Of a stretch of 64,000 bases of DNA, positions 16,771 to 24,497 are shown one piece after another. The notes beneath the pieces were generated by a model, which made no database searches, was not told the DNA's origin, and saw nothing but the letters and a program-made list of their open reading frames with translations. This DNA comes from Shouchella xiaoxiensis. Lineage in GTDB: Bacteria > Bacillota > Bacilli > Bacillales > Bacillaceae_D. A program made the position numbers and the translations under genes. Position 1 is the stretch's first letter. Each line of letters starts with the position of its first letter. Where the stretch lies: assembly GCF_016907895.1 (NCBI RefSeq), contig NZ_JAFBCV010000015.1, forward strand, positions 1-64,000. The letters are read 5' to 3'.

Positions 16771-17871
16771 ATGATTGAAACGAAACCATCAGAAGAAGTC
16801 GGTGCGAAAATCGTAGAATGGTACAGTTGCATTATCGCTCGTTCAATAGACGAGGCTGTTCTGTTACACGATGAAATTAAGCAGATGCTGAAGACGATGG
16901 AGCCTAGTGACAGCATTCTTGCCTACTATTCGCTTGTGGAATACCGCTATACGATGATGAGGGATCAAGCAACGAATGAACAAGCCGGAGAGGAAATGAT
17001 TGAGCGCGTTTCATCAACAATAGATGAATCGGTCGATCATATGCTGCGGTACATGTACTATTTTGTAAGCGGTCAACATGAATTTATGCATCATCGCTAC
17101 CGTTCTGCTATTCGCTTGTTTCGCAAAGCCGAGCGCCTGCTCGAATATGTGAATGATGAAGCAGAAGAGGCGGAGTTTCAATATTATATGGGGATGGCGC
17201 TTATGCAAATAGGGCATAATGCTTATGCTTGTTCTTACCTAGAAGAAGCAATCGTAATGTTTAAGCGGTTAGGTTATACGGAACGAATAATTTTTTCTAC
17301 AAATATATTAGCAGGAATCTATTCAATTTCAAATATTCATGATAAAGCGAAGGAAATACTTGATGAAAATATATCCTTAAGTGCAAACTTTCCTTATTCA
17401 AGTCACTTAGTTACTTTTACAATGGGGATAAATGCTTACAGAGAAAAAGATTATTATAGTGCGAAAAGATATTTTGAGCAGAATATATCATCCGTAAAGT
17501 TTAAAAATTATCTTGTAACAGCAAAAGCTAGATATTGCTTAGCAAGAGTATTATTTATGCTTGGGTATCAGGATGAGGGAGAAAAAGAGCTAAAACAAGC
17601 AATTGAGGATTTAGAGCAGAACAATAGCAAGGAGTTCTTAATAAGATGTAACATACTTAAAAAGATTTTTGTGGAAAAGGATTTTATAGGTTTAGATCAA
17701 GAATTTGATGTATTAGAAGAACAAAATATGCTTTATGCATGTGAAGAACTTTCAGAAGAGCTGGCCACTATTTTTCATGAAAAACAAGAACTGGAAAAGG
17801 CACTTAGTTATATGAAAAGAGCTTATCGTGCAAAACAAAAAACGTTATCATTAGGAGTTGGTCTAGATTGA
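16771..17871 (+). CDS. Rap-family response regulator phosphatase/antagonist
   Basis: 366 residues, normal Rap length. The N-terminal helical bundle (about 1-70) has the Rap pattern (EWYSCI...EIKQMLKTMEP...LAYYSLVEYRYTMM); the rest is tetratricopeptide repeats (about 100-360) that in the family bind a Phr peptide. Rap proteins dephosphorylate Spo0F-P or block DNA binding by ComA/DegU-type regulators. Residue 47 is Asp, where RapH has the catalytic Gln47, so phosphatase activity is doubtful. GC drops abruptly from about 45% to under 30% near 17,275 (codon about 168), inside the TPR region. RBS AAGGAGGTGG. A phr gene overlaps the 3' end by 4 bp. Confidence 0.9.
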   Translation: MIETKPSEEVGAKIVEWYSCIIARSIDEAVLLHDEIKQMLKTMEPSDSILAYYSLVEYRYTMMRDQATNEQAGEEMIERVSSTIDESVDHMLRYMYYFVSGQHEFMHHRYRSAIRLFRKAERLLEYVNDEAEEAEFQYYMGMALMQIGHNAYACSYLEEAIVMFKRLGYTERIIFSTNILAGIYSISNIHDKAKEILDENISLSANFPYSSHLVTFTMGINAYREKDYYSAKRYFEQNISSVKFKNYLVTAKARYCLARVLFMLGYQDEGEKELKQAIEDLEQNNSKEFLIRCNILKKIFVEKDFIGLDQEFDVLEEQNMLYACEELSEELATIFHEKQELEKALSYMKRAYRAKQKTLSLGVGLD

Positions 17872-17987
17872 AAAAGTGGCTATTAGCAGTTGTTTTATTA
17901 GGATTAATAGCAGTTTCTCCATCAGCAAATACAGCTCTAGCAGATGTTGAAATTGAAACTTATGTTTTGCCTCATGGTGGACACTAA
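17868..17987 (+). CDS. Phr signalling peptide precursor
   Basis: A 39-residue product starting at TTG (17868), overlapping the rap stop codon in the arrangement TTGA. It has KKW at the N-terminus, a hydrophobic core of about 16 residues, and a likely signal-peptidase site after ALA (residue 25), leaving a 14-residue propeptide that ends PHGGH. Size, export signal and position directly behind rap fit the Phr family, whose processed C-terminal penta- to heptapeptides re-enter through the oligopeptide permease and inhibit the cognate Rap. The mature peptide is not certain; a C-terminal PHGGH or LPHGGH is most plausible by analogy. It lacks the basic residue common at position 2 of B. subtilis Phr pentapeptides. 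Confidence 0.8.
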   Translation: MKKWLLAVVLLGLIAVSPSANTALADVEIETYVLPHGGH

Positions 17988-18017
17988 CAAATGTGCCTGT
18001 GGGATAAAAAGTAATTT

Positions 18018-18055
18018 AAGGACTGTAACCTGTTTATAGCTTCAGTCCTTTTTGT
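18018..18055 (+). terminator. Terminator of rap-phr
   Basis: AAGGACTG (18018-18025) pairs with CAGTCCTT (18043-18050), followed by T5. Confidence 0.8.
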
Positions 18056-18202
18056 ATTACCCAATTTTTACTCTCCCAAGTTCATGCTTTTTTACATTAA
18101 AATATTAACCGCTTTTAAGTTAGTCTGATACCAAGGTAAAATCAATTATCATTATAGAAAAACAATTAAATCAGAGGAATAAACATTGCTCCCGATATTA
18201 AT
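18056..18202. other. Gene-free AT-rich spacer
   Basis: Continues the low-GC stretch that starts inside rap. No ORF of note, promoter or hairpin is apparent; the AT-rich composition ends near 18,185, just before the terminator of the convergent gene. Confidence 0.5.
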
Positions 18203-18236
18203 GAAAAAAACTGTGCGCCCTCGGCGACACAGTTTA
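18203..18236 (-). terminator. Terminator of the Rieske oxidoreductase gene
   Basis: On minus, AAACTGTG (18235-18228) plus CGCC pairs with GGCG plus CACAGTTT (18215-18208), followed by T tract. The stop codon of the gene lies at the stem base. Confidence 0.85.
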
Positions 18237-19751
18237 ATTTAGTTTCTTTAACGCTTTTTTTGCTGGGCCTTCAATGACGTCTCCTGTATAGGAGAACCGT
18301 GATCCGTGGCATGGGCAATCCCAAGTTAAGTCGGCGTGGTTCCAGTTGCATTCGCAACCGAGGTGGGTACAGGTTGTATCGACAAGGTGGACGTTTCCGT
18401 CGTTGTCTTTAAACGCCCCCGCTTTTTTGCCGTTATGCTTCACAACGGCTCCTTGTCCGTGATCGAGTTCATTTACATCTTCAACTTTGTGATTTAGCTT
18501 TCCTTGTATTAAATGCTTTGCGACGTTTACGTTTTCCTTGATGAAATGACGGATGCTTGGATCTGCATGGAAACGCATTGGGTGATAAAGTTCACTGTAT
18601 GAACTGTTTCCGTCAATAATTAAGTCACTCAGTAATTGCGCCGCGCAAACGCCGCCAGTCATGCCCCATTTTCGAAAACCGGTTGCGGTGAGCACGCGAG
18701 GCTCAAATGTCGAAAGCGGACCGATGTAGGGAATATTATCAAGCGTCGTTAAGTCTTGGGCAGACCATTCTTGTTCAACTGAAAAGGATTGAAACTGGAT
18801 GTCGGCAAATTCTTTTAGTGCATCATAGTGATTCCGCGCATCCATGCCTTGTCCTGCTTTATGGTGGTCACCACCAACGAGGATATAGGACTTACCGTTT
18901 AATGATAATCCCCGTAAAGAGCGCTTTGGTTGTTCTGCACATAAATACATCCCTCCTGGCCAAGTGGTGTCACTTGAACCAGCGACTACATAGGAGCGGT
19001 CAGCTTTAAGTCGTGACATATACAGGCCGCCACCATCGATAAAGGGAAAATGGGTTGCGGCAACAACAACTTTTGCTGTGACGGTCTGACCGTCCTGTGT
19101 ATGAACCGTTACCGAATCTTTTTCATTTGTTACTTTTGTACAAACCGTATTTTCAAACAGCTGCGCTTGATTTGACTCAAGCTTTTTACACAGGTGAGCT
19201 ACGTAACGCAAAGGGTGAAATTGAGCTTGATTGGAAATTTTAAGGGCTGCGCGAATTTCTAACTCAATCGGCAGGGAAGTGACCCATTCGTATGGAATAT
19301 TTAATTTGTCATAAGCTTTCATTTCACGGCGTAATTGATGTTCGCCGTGGTGTGTTGTTGCATACAAAAAGGTATCTTCGTCGGTAAAGTCACATTGAAT
19401 TTGTTCTTTTTGAACAAGGTTGCGTACGAAGGTTAGCGCATCGTTTTGAGATTGGTAATATTGCGATGCCTTTTCTTTTCCGAAAAACGAAAGAAGTTCG
19501 TCGTATATTAGGTCGTGTTGGATTGTCAGCTTGGCAGTGCTATGTCCAGTTGTTCCTCTGCCAAACTGGTTTGCGTCAAGTACAGCTACTTTTTTTCCGG
19601 CTTCAGCCAAAATATAAGCGGTTGTTATACCTGTAATTCCACCACCAACAACGGCAACATCTACATCTATATTGGCTTCAAGCGTAGGATACGCGGGATG
19701 ATCTGAGGATAATTGCCAGATTGATTGAAGTGTAGATTGTGGTTCATTCAT
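18234..19751 (-). CDS. FAD-dependent oxidoreductase with C-terminal Rieske [2Fe-2S] domain (YhfW-like)
   Basis: 505 residues. An N-terminal DAO-type FAD domain begins with the dinucleotide-binding VAVVGGGITGITTAYILAE (about 31-49), followed by GRGTTGHSTAKLT. The C-terminal 80 residues form a Rieske domain with both cluster-binding motifs, CTHLGC and CPCHGSRF. B. subtilis YhfW has the same fusion; substrate unknown. The longer ORF begins at 19766, but that ATG contains the GGAGGCG ribosome binding site of the ATG at 19751 (6-nt spacing), so 19751 is preferred. It is cytosolic and monocistronic, convergent with rap-phr. Confidence 0.92.
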   Translation of the reverse strand: MNEPQSTLQSIWQLSSDHPAYPTLEANIDVDVAVVGGGITGITTAYILAEAGKKVAVLDANQFGRGTTGHSTAKLTIQHDLIYDELLSFFGKEKASQYYQSQNDALTFVRNLVQKEQIQCDFTDEDTFLYATTHHGEHQLRREMKAYDKLNIPYEWVTSLPIELEIRAALKISNQAQFHPLRYVAHLCKKLESNQAQLFENTVCTKVTNEKDSVTVHTQDGQTVTAKVVVAATHFPFIDGGGLYMSRLKADRSYVVAGSSDTTWPGGMYLCAEQPKRSLRGLSLNGKSYILVGGDHHKAGQGMDARNHYDALKEFADIQFQSFSVEQEWSAQDLTTLDNIPYIGPLSTFEPRVLTATGFRKWGMTGGVCAAQLLSDLIIDGNSSYSELYHPMRFHADPSIRHFIKENVNVAKHLIQGKLNHKVEDVNELDHGQGAVVKHNGKKAGAFKDNDGNVHLVDTTCTHLGCECNWNHADLTWDCPCHGSRFSYTGDVIEGPAKKALKKLN

Positions 19752-19948
19752 GGGTGACGCCTCCATCTATTGTAGTCTGTTATCTACGATAGACAAAAAA
19801 ACAGGCTTTTAACCCAAAGTATGCTAAATTTTAACTTTGTCATCCTTTTTTAATGTAAAAAGATCAGAAAAGTTCGCGTAATCGCCATTTGTTTAAGTAG
19901 GCATTTGCTATACAATGAACAAATAGAACAAAAGCGGGAGGGGCGCCT

Positions 19949-20368
19949 ATGAATAAGAAAGTCGAGAGCGGACTGTTATTTGCCTGGTTTACGTCGCTCG
20001 TTGCTACGCTCGGCTCGCTTTATTTCTCGGAAATAGAGAAGTTTGAGCCGTGTGCACTTTGCTGGTATCAACGAATTTTCATGTATCCATTGGTTATACT
20101 GATTGCGGTTGGTGTCATACGAAAAGATTCTGGCGTAGCGATCTATGCAGCGGTCTTATCCGGTATTGGCATGTGTATATCGATTTACCATTACGCAATG
20201 CAGAAGCTTCCGATTAATGAAGATGATGTGATTGGCTGTGGTCTTGTTTCGTGTACAGGTCAATACATTAACTGGTTTGGTTTTATCACGATTCCGTTTT
20301 TAGCAGGAACAGCATTTATTCTTATTTTTATAACAAGTTTATACGTTATTCGAAAACGTAAGGAGTGA
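19949..20368 (+). CDS. bdbC: Disulfide bond formation membrane protein BdbC (DsbB family)
   Basis: A 139-residue membrane protein with four helices and two redox Cys pairs: Cys35-Ala-Leu-Cys38 at the first extracytoplasmic loop and Cys97/Cys102 in the second. BdbC/DsbB passes electrons from a thioredoxin-like oxidant to quinone. Promoter TTGTTT-16 bp-TACAAT (19889-19916); RBS GGGAGGGG. The stop is 5 bp before the thioredoxin-like gene, so the two form an operon; the partner is not a DsbA-like BdbD but a small thioredoxin. Confidence 0.93.
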   Translation: MNKKVESGLLFAWFTSLVATLGSLYFSEIEKFEPCALCWYQRIFMYPLVILIAVGVIRKDSGVAIYAAVLSGIGMCISIYHYAMQKLPINEDDVIGCGLVSCTGQYINWFGFITIPFLAGTAFILIFITSLYVIRKRKE

Positions 20369-20373
20369 AAAGC

Positions 20374-20850
20374 ATGAAGCGATTAGCAATTATTGGTGGA
20401 GCGGTAGTCGTTCTTTTTATCGCGCTCATCGTTATTCAAAATATGGGGCAAAACGACAAGTTGGCAAACAACACGCAGTACGATACGGATGATTTGCGCC
20501 CATCCACGATTGATCAGTTGGACAACCCAAATTATCAAAACATCATCATGCCTGATGATTTAGCTAGTAAGCTCGAAGCTGGTGAAGATGCAGTTGTATA
20601 TTTCTTCTCACCAGAATGTAGACATTGTGTGGAAGCAACGCCTGTTTTAATGGATGTTGCGGGTGACGAAGATATTGAGATCGACCAGTTTAATGTACTT
20701 GAATATAACGATGAGGCGGCACCTTACCAGATCCAGTCAACACCAACGATTATCGTGTTTGAAGATGGTCAAGAAGTACGTCGCATTGACGGCAATCGAC
20801 CTGAAGAAACGTTTCGCGCCTTTTTAACGAATCAAGAAGTTGGATCGTAA
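20374..20850 (+). CDS. Membrane-anchored thioredoxin-like protein with CRHC active site
   Basis: 158 residues: one N-terminal membrane anchor (about 5-22), a linker, and a thioredoxin fold from about 60 on with redox motif Cys82-Arg-His-Cys85 (SPECRHCVEATP) and the cis-Pro loop STPT. The fold is TrxA-like without the helical insert of DsbA/BdbD, and faces outside the membrane. An in-frame GTG at 20365 lies within the AGGAGTG ribosome binding site; ATG at 20374 is the better start. Operon position after bdbC suggests BdbC reoxidises it, making it an oxidant of exported proteins, though a reductive role is possible. Confidence 0.88.
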   Translation: MKRLAIIGGAVVVLFIALIVIQNMGQNDKLANNTQYDTDDLRPSTIDQLDNPNYQNIIMPDDLASKLEAGEDAVVYFFSPECRHCVEATPVLMDVAGDEDIEIDQFNVLEYNDEAAPYQIQSTPTIIVFEDGQEVRRIDGNRPEETFRAFLTNQEVGS

Positions 20851-21093
20851 GGCTGGGACAAAAGCATATGTATAGAATGAAGAGACGAATGATCCTACTT
20901 TGGATTGATCGTCTTTTCGTATATTCCAGGGGGAATGAGCGTAAGGAGAACCTCCTGCAGGACAGCACGAGTCTGAAGACTCTGGAGTGGCGGTTTTCCA
21001 CGGAGGAGGCTGAGGCCGTGTCTGCGGAAAGCGAAGGATTCTCCTGTAGCGGTTCAGTAGCAGTGTTTGTAGAGCTCGTTCTATTCCAACCTT
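20849..21093. repeat. Large structured intergenic repeat of Bacillaceae type
   Basis: A 245-bp gene-free element bounded by imperfect inverted ends (AAGGCTGGGA at 20849 and TTCCAACCTT at 21084-21093). Inside, AGGAGAACCT (20944-20953) pairs with AGGATTCTCCT (21035-21045), GAGTCT-GA-AGACTC forms a hairpin near 20970-20983, and CACGG/CCGTG (about 20999 and 21016) a third, giving a multibranch fold. I recall near-identical sequence (with the GCGGAAAGCGAAG segment) scattered between genes of many alkaliphilic and thermophilic Bacillaceae, but cannot run a search. An ORF crossing it (20868-21098) has no RBS and is dismissed. It probably also ends the bdbC operon. Confidence 0.6.
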
Positions 21094-21120
21094 TTTAGTC
21101 GTCCGACTCAGGACTAAAGT
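21094..21120 (+). terminator. Hairpin downstream of the structured repeat
   Basis: TTTAGTC (about 21095-21101) pairs with GACTAAA (about 21112-21118) around a 10-nt loop. It lacks a T run, so termination is uncertain; it separates the repeat from the Dam gene. Confidence 0.3.
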
Positions 21121-21171
21121 CTTCATCTATTGGGTATAGTGTTTATCTAAGCCAATTAATGGAGGAGTCGG

Positions 21172-22020
21172 ATGGAGAAAAAGTTACGTACCCCATTTAA
21201 GTGGGCTGGTGGTAAACGGCAATTATTGCCGCTACTGCATCAGTATGTGCCACTGCACTATGAACGCTACATTGAACCGTTTGCGGGAGGAGCTGCTCTG
21301 TGCTTTTCGTTAGCGCCGCCGAAAGCTTTGATTGGAGACGTAAATCAACCGTTAATAAATACCTATAAGGTGATACGTGATAAATGTGAACAGTTACTAG
21401 AAGATTTGCAGCTTCATCAGAATCAAGAAGCATACTATTACGCCATGCGAGATTTGGACCGTCAAGCTAATTATCAAGCGCTCTCTGCCGTTGAACAGGC
21501 ATCCCGTTTTTTATTTTTAAATCGAACATCCTACGGTGGGTTGTATCGCGTTAACAAAAAAGGTCAAGCCAATATGCCGTTTGGCCATTATAAAAAACCA
21601 AATATAATGAACGAAAAAGTCATCCGGCAAGCAAGTTCCTATTTGCAACAAGAGCATATTCATATAGAAAAAGCTGATTTTGTGGAGACGGTATTACAAG
21701 CAGAAGAAAATGATTTTGTCTACTTTGATCCACCGTATTATTCGGAATCAAAGCGGTCGTTTGGGGCTTACACAAAACCATTTACGTTATATGATCATAT
21801 TCGACTGAAGCGAATGTTTAAACAGCTCGATGAGCGCGGCTGCTACCTGTTACTTAGTCATTCAGATCATGCAATGGCAAGGGAACTGTACGGTGAATAC
21901 CCGCTTTTTGCAACAAATGCGACAAGATTGGTGAACGCAAATGTACATGAGCGCATGGGCGAAAAAGAAGTACTGATTATGAACAAGCGTTTGTGGGATG
22001 AAAAAGCAGTTCTTGCATAG
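21172..22020 (+). CDS. dam: Dam-type DNA adenine-N6 methyltransferase (DpnIIA-like), solitary
   Basis: A 282-residue alpha-class amino-methyltransferase: FKWAGGKRQLLP (SAM-binding motif I region, residues 9-20), IEPFAGGAALCFS, and the catalytic DPPYYSESK (about 185-193). The resemblance to Dam/M.DpnII predicts methylation of adenine in GATC. No restriction endonuclease gene is next to it, so it is an orphan methylase that could influence replication, repair or gene expression. RBS GGAGGAG before ATG 21172. It is flanked on both sides by GGCTG-type hairpin/repeat elements (20849-21093 and 22115-22174), a hint of past insertion. Confidence 0.88.
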   Translation: MEKKLRTPFKWAGGKRQLLPLLHQYVPLHYERYIEPFAGGAALCFSLAPPKALIGDVNQPLINTYKVIRDKCEQLLEDLQLHQNQEAYYYAMRDLDRQANYQALSAVEQASRFLFLNRTSYGGLYRVNKKGQANMPFGHYKKPNIMNEKVIRQASSYLQQEHIHIEKADFVETVLQAEENDFVYFDPPYYSESKRSFGAYTKPFTLYDHIRLKRMFKQLDERGCYLLLSHSDHAMARELYGEYPLFATNATRLVNANVHERMGEKEVLIMNKRLWDEKAVLA

Positions 22021-22114
22021 GGAATTTAATTATGGTAAGATTAATCTTTGAGAACACGGAGCGCCTTTTGTGCGGACGTACAAAATAAGTCTTTTGTAAA
22101 AGTAATTGATTAAT

Positions 22115-22178
22115 AAGGCTGTCTCGATGTTGAAAGCGAGCCTTGCTACTGGCTTTTTGCATCAAGACAGCCTTTTCT
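22115..22178 (+). terminator. GGCTGTC-family hairpin, probable terminator
   Basis: AAGGCTGTCTCGATG (22115-22129) pairs with CATCAAGACAGCCTT (22160-22174) with one mismatch, plus an inner AAAGC/GCTTT stem, then T4. The arms match the family of hairpins also seen at 38605-38651. Confidence 0.65.
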
Positions 22179-22223
22179 ATGCGCGAGAGGCGTTTCAATA
22201 AATTAATGGGGAGTTTTTAACAC

Positions 22224-23723
22224 TTGGCACAATTTGAACAATTTGGTTTGGACGCATTAGTCGTTCAAGCTTTAACAAAGATGGGCTTCACAGAAGCTAC
22301 ACCAATTCAGCAAGATACAATTAAGCTCGTGTTGGATGGTAAAGATGTAATCGGTCAAGCACAAACAGGAACAGGAAAAACGGGAGCGTTTGGTATTCCA
22401 CTTATTGATCGAATCGATGCTACAAATCCGATCGTACAAGGTTTAGTTCTTGCACCAACTCGTGAGTTAGCGAGTCAGGTAGAACAAGCTTTAAAACAAT
22501 TCGGACGCGATAAAGGTGTTCGCACAACTGTTGTATACGGTGGCGAAGACTTCGGAAAGCAGATTCGTGCACTTAAAGCACGCCCGCATATTATTGTTGC
22601 GACACCAGGTCGTTTAATGGATCATATGCGTCGCAAAACAATTCGTCTTGAAACGGTTCAAACCGTTGTCCTTGATGAAGCAGACGAAATGTTGAACATG
22701 GGCTTCATTGAAGACATCGAGACGATCTTAGCAGAGACACCAGAAGACACGCGCCAAACATTGCTTTTCTCAGCAACAATGCCGCGTCGGATGGAGTCAC
22801 TCGCAAGCAAGTTTATGAAAGACCCAACTCGCATCGCTGTAAAGGCGAAAGAAGTAACAATGGAAAACATTGCACAACAGTATATTGAAGTACATGAGCG
22901 TGAGAAGTTTGATGTGCTTTGTCGCTTGATTGACCTAGAGACACCGGAACTTTCAATTGTTTTTGGTCGTACAAAGCGTCGTGTTGATGAGCTTGGAGAA
23001 GCGTTAATTAAGCGTGGATACCGTGCAGAAGGTCTTCACGGTGATTTAAACCAAGCGAAGCGTAACAGTGTCCTTCGCAAGTTTAAAGAAGGTTTGATTG
23101 ATGTACTTGTTGCAACAGATGTAGCTGCACGTGGCCTTGACATTAGTGGCGTCACTCACGTCTTTAACTTTGATCTTCCACAAGATCCTGAGAGCTACGT
23201 ACACCGTATTGGTCGTACAGGTCGTGCAGGACGTTCAGGGATTGCAATTACGTTGTCAACGAAGCCTGAAAGAGACCATGTGAAGTTGATTGAGCGCGTA
23301 TCTAAGAAGCGCATGACTCAGCGTCCAAAGCCTACGTATGAGGAGGCGCTTGAAGGACAAAAGAAGGCAGCTCTTCTTGAACTTCGTGAACTAGCTTCAG
23401 AAGGTGGTCAAGATCATTACCGTGTTGCTGCAAAAGAATTATTGCAAGAGACGGACGCAGTAACGGCATTGTCAGCAGCGTTGAAGTTGCTAACTAGAGA
23501 GCCTGACCAAACGCCGGTTAAATTAACAAGCGAAGCACCACTTCGTTCGAAGAAGCGTCCTGGTGGAGGCGGCGGTGGCCGTGATGGTCGTCGTCCACAA
23601 GGAGACCGTCGTTCATACAGTGGTCAAAAACGTCGCGACGATCGTCGTAGTGGCAGTGGAAGCGGACAAAAACGCAGCTGGGCTAATTCTTCAAGCAGAA
23701 GCGGTTCAAAGCGTCCATCATAA
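22224..23723 (+). CDS. cshA: DEAD-box RNA helicase CshA
   Basis: 499 residues. All DEAD-box motifs are visible: the Q motif (GFTEATPIQ), AQTGTGKT (motif I, about 46-53), PTRELA (Ia), TPGR (Ib), DEAD (about 151-154), SAT (III), the C-terminal RecA domain with ARGLDI (V) and [11 protein letters not shown] (VI), then a Gly/Arg/Ser-rich tail (about 440-499) that binds RNA. CshA is the degradosome and ribosome-assembly helicase of Bacillus. The start is TTG at 22224 (GGGGAG 10 nt upstream). The 200-bp upstream gap holds the hairpin at 22115 and a CTTTTGT/ACAAAAT dyad near 22066-22087. Strong terminator follows. Confidence 0.95.
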   Translation: MAQFEQFGLDALVVQALTKMGFTEATPIQQDTIKLVLDGKDVIGQAQTGTGKTGAFGIPLIDRIDATNPIVQGLVLAPTRELASQVEQALKQFGRDKGVRTTVVYGGEDFGKQIRALKARPHIIVATPGRLMDHMRRKTIRLETVQTVVLDEADEMLNMGFIEDIETILAETPEDTRQTLLFSATMPRRMESLASKFMKDPTRIAVKAKEVTMENIAQQYIEVHEREKFDVLCRLIDLETPELSIVFGRTKRRVDELGEALIKRGYRAEGLHGDLNQAKRNSVLRKFKEGLIDVLVATDVAARGLDISGVTHVFNFDLPQDPESYVHRIGRTGRAGRSGIAITLSTKPERDHVKLIERVSKKRMTQRPKPTYEEALEGQKKAALLELRELASEGGQDHYRVAAKELLQETDAVTALSAALKLLTREPDQTPVKLTSEAPLRSKKRPGGGGGGRDGRRPQGDRRSYSGQKRRDDRRSGSGSGQKRSWANSSSRSGSKRPS

Positions 23724-23730
23724 GGAATAG

Positions 23731-23768
23731 TGAGCTTACGGATTTTCCGTGAGCTCTTTTTTTGTAAA
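23731..23768 (+). terminator. Terminator after cshA
   Basis: GAGCTTACGGA (23732-23742) pairs with TCCGTGAGCTC (23746-23756), followed by T7. Confidence 0.92.
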
Positions 23769-23872
23769 AAAAGTCATTTCTGTGTTACGCACCTGTATTT
23801 TATGATACGATCATGTTTAAGCAGATCTATACATAGTGTAAAGAGAGATACATAAATTAAGGAGCGATTTAA

Positions 23873-24343
23873 TTGAACAATGTAAAACGTACAGGAGAAC
23901 GAGTGCTTGGTATAATTGGACTCGTCATCTTCATGATTGGGGCTTTGTTATTTGTCGCCTTAGAAGTTGCGGAAAACCAAGGCTTTTTTGAAGAAATTGC
24001 GGTGGAAATGACCAACGAGAATAGTGATCTCCTTGCTGAACAAGGTGTTGCCCCGTTAACTGAGCAAGAAGCAAATGAATTTCTTGAAGTGGTTTCGTCG
24101 CTGAACTTCACAATGTTTGCGCTTGTTGCTTTTATTGCAGCCGTAGCGGGAATTGTTGCAGTTGTCATTATTAAGAACAAGCCCGTGATTGCAAGTATTT
24201 TATTCCTCGGCTCAACGATTTTGTATGCGGCCCTTGCATTTATCACGTTAATTTTTGTAGGACCATTAATTCCAATGCTGCTTTATATTATTGCGGGGAT
24301 TATGGCACTAGTGCGTAAGCCAAAACAAGTAGACCCAGTTTAA
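23873..24343 (+). CDS. DUF4064-type membrane protein
   Basis: 156 residues with four membrane helices (about 12-32, 80-102, 108-126, 130-148) and an acidic extracytoplasmic loop between the first two. The start GERVLGIIGLVIFMIG and the overall layout resemble DUF4064 proteins; function unknown. Start TTG at 23873 behind AAGGAG. It is monocistronic, ended by its own terminator. Confidence 0.65.
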   Translation: MNNVKRTGERVLGIIGLVIFMIGALLFVALEVAENQGFFEEIAVEMTNENSDLLAEQGVAPLTEQEANEFLEVVSSLNFTMFALVAFIAAVAGIVAVVIIKNKPVIASILFLGSTILYAALAFITLIFVGPLIPMLLYIIAGIMALVRKPKQVDPV

Positions 24344-24372
24344 AAAAGTGTCCCCAGGGCGCTTTTTTTATT
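24343..24372 (+). terminator. Terminator after the DUF4064 gene
   Basis: AAAAAAGTGTCC pairs with GGCGCTTTTTTT (G-U tolerated) around a CCAG loop. Confidence 0.8.
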
Positions 24373-24393
24373 TGAGAAGTTAACTGATATGTA

Positions 24394-24410
24394 TGTCAGA
24401 TAATCTAACA
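24394..24410 (+). promoter_or_regulatory. TnrA/GlnR box upstream of glnA
   Basis: TGTCA-GATAATC-TAACA is a perfect match to the TnrA/GlnR consensus TGTNA-N7-TNACA. It sits just before a probable promoter (TTGCAG 24417-24422, 17 bp, TAGAGT 24440-24445), so its centre lies about 50 bp upstream of the inferred start, the position used by TnrA to activate. Confidence 0.8.
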
Positions 24411-24497
24411 AATCGATTGCAGCTTGGCTGAAATCATCATAGAGTAGTAGTAAGAGAAAAGATGATAGTGCATCTTAAATTCAGGGGAGTGTTCGAG

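Noticed and set aside
20868-21098. 76-codon open frame on the plus strand inside the structured repeat
   Set aside because: No ribosome binding site, no family resemblance, and the DNA is better explained by its inverted-repeat structure.
22021-22114. Possible riboswitch or cold-shock leader before cshA
   Set aside because: A CTTTTGT/ACAAAAT dyad is present but no known riboswitch or cold-shock motif could be recognised.
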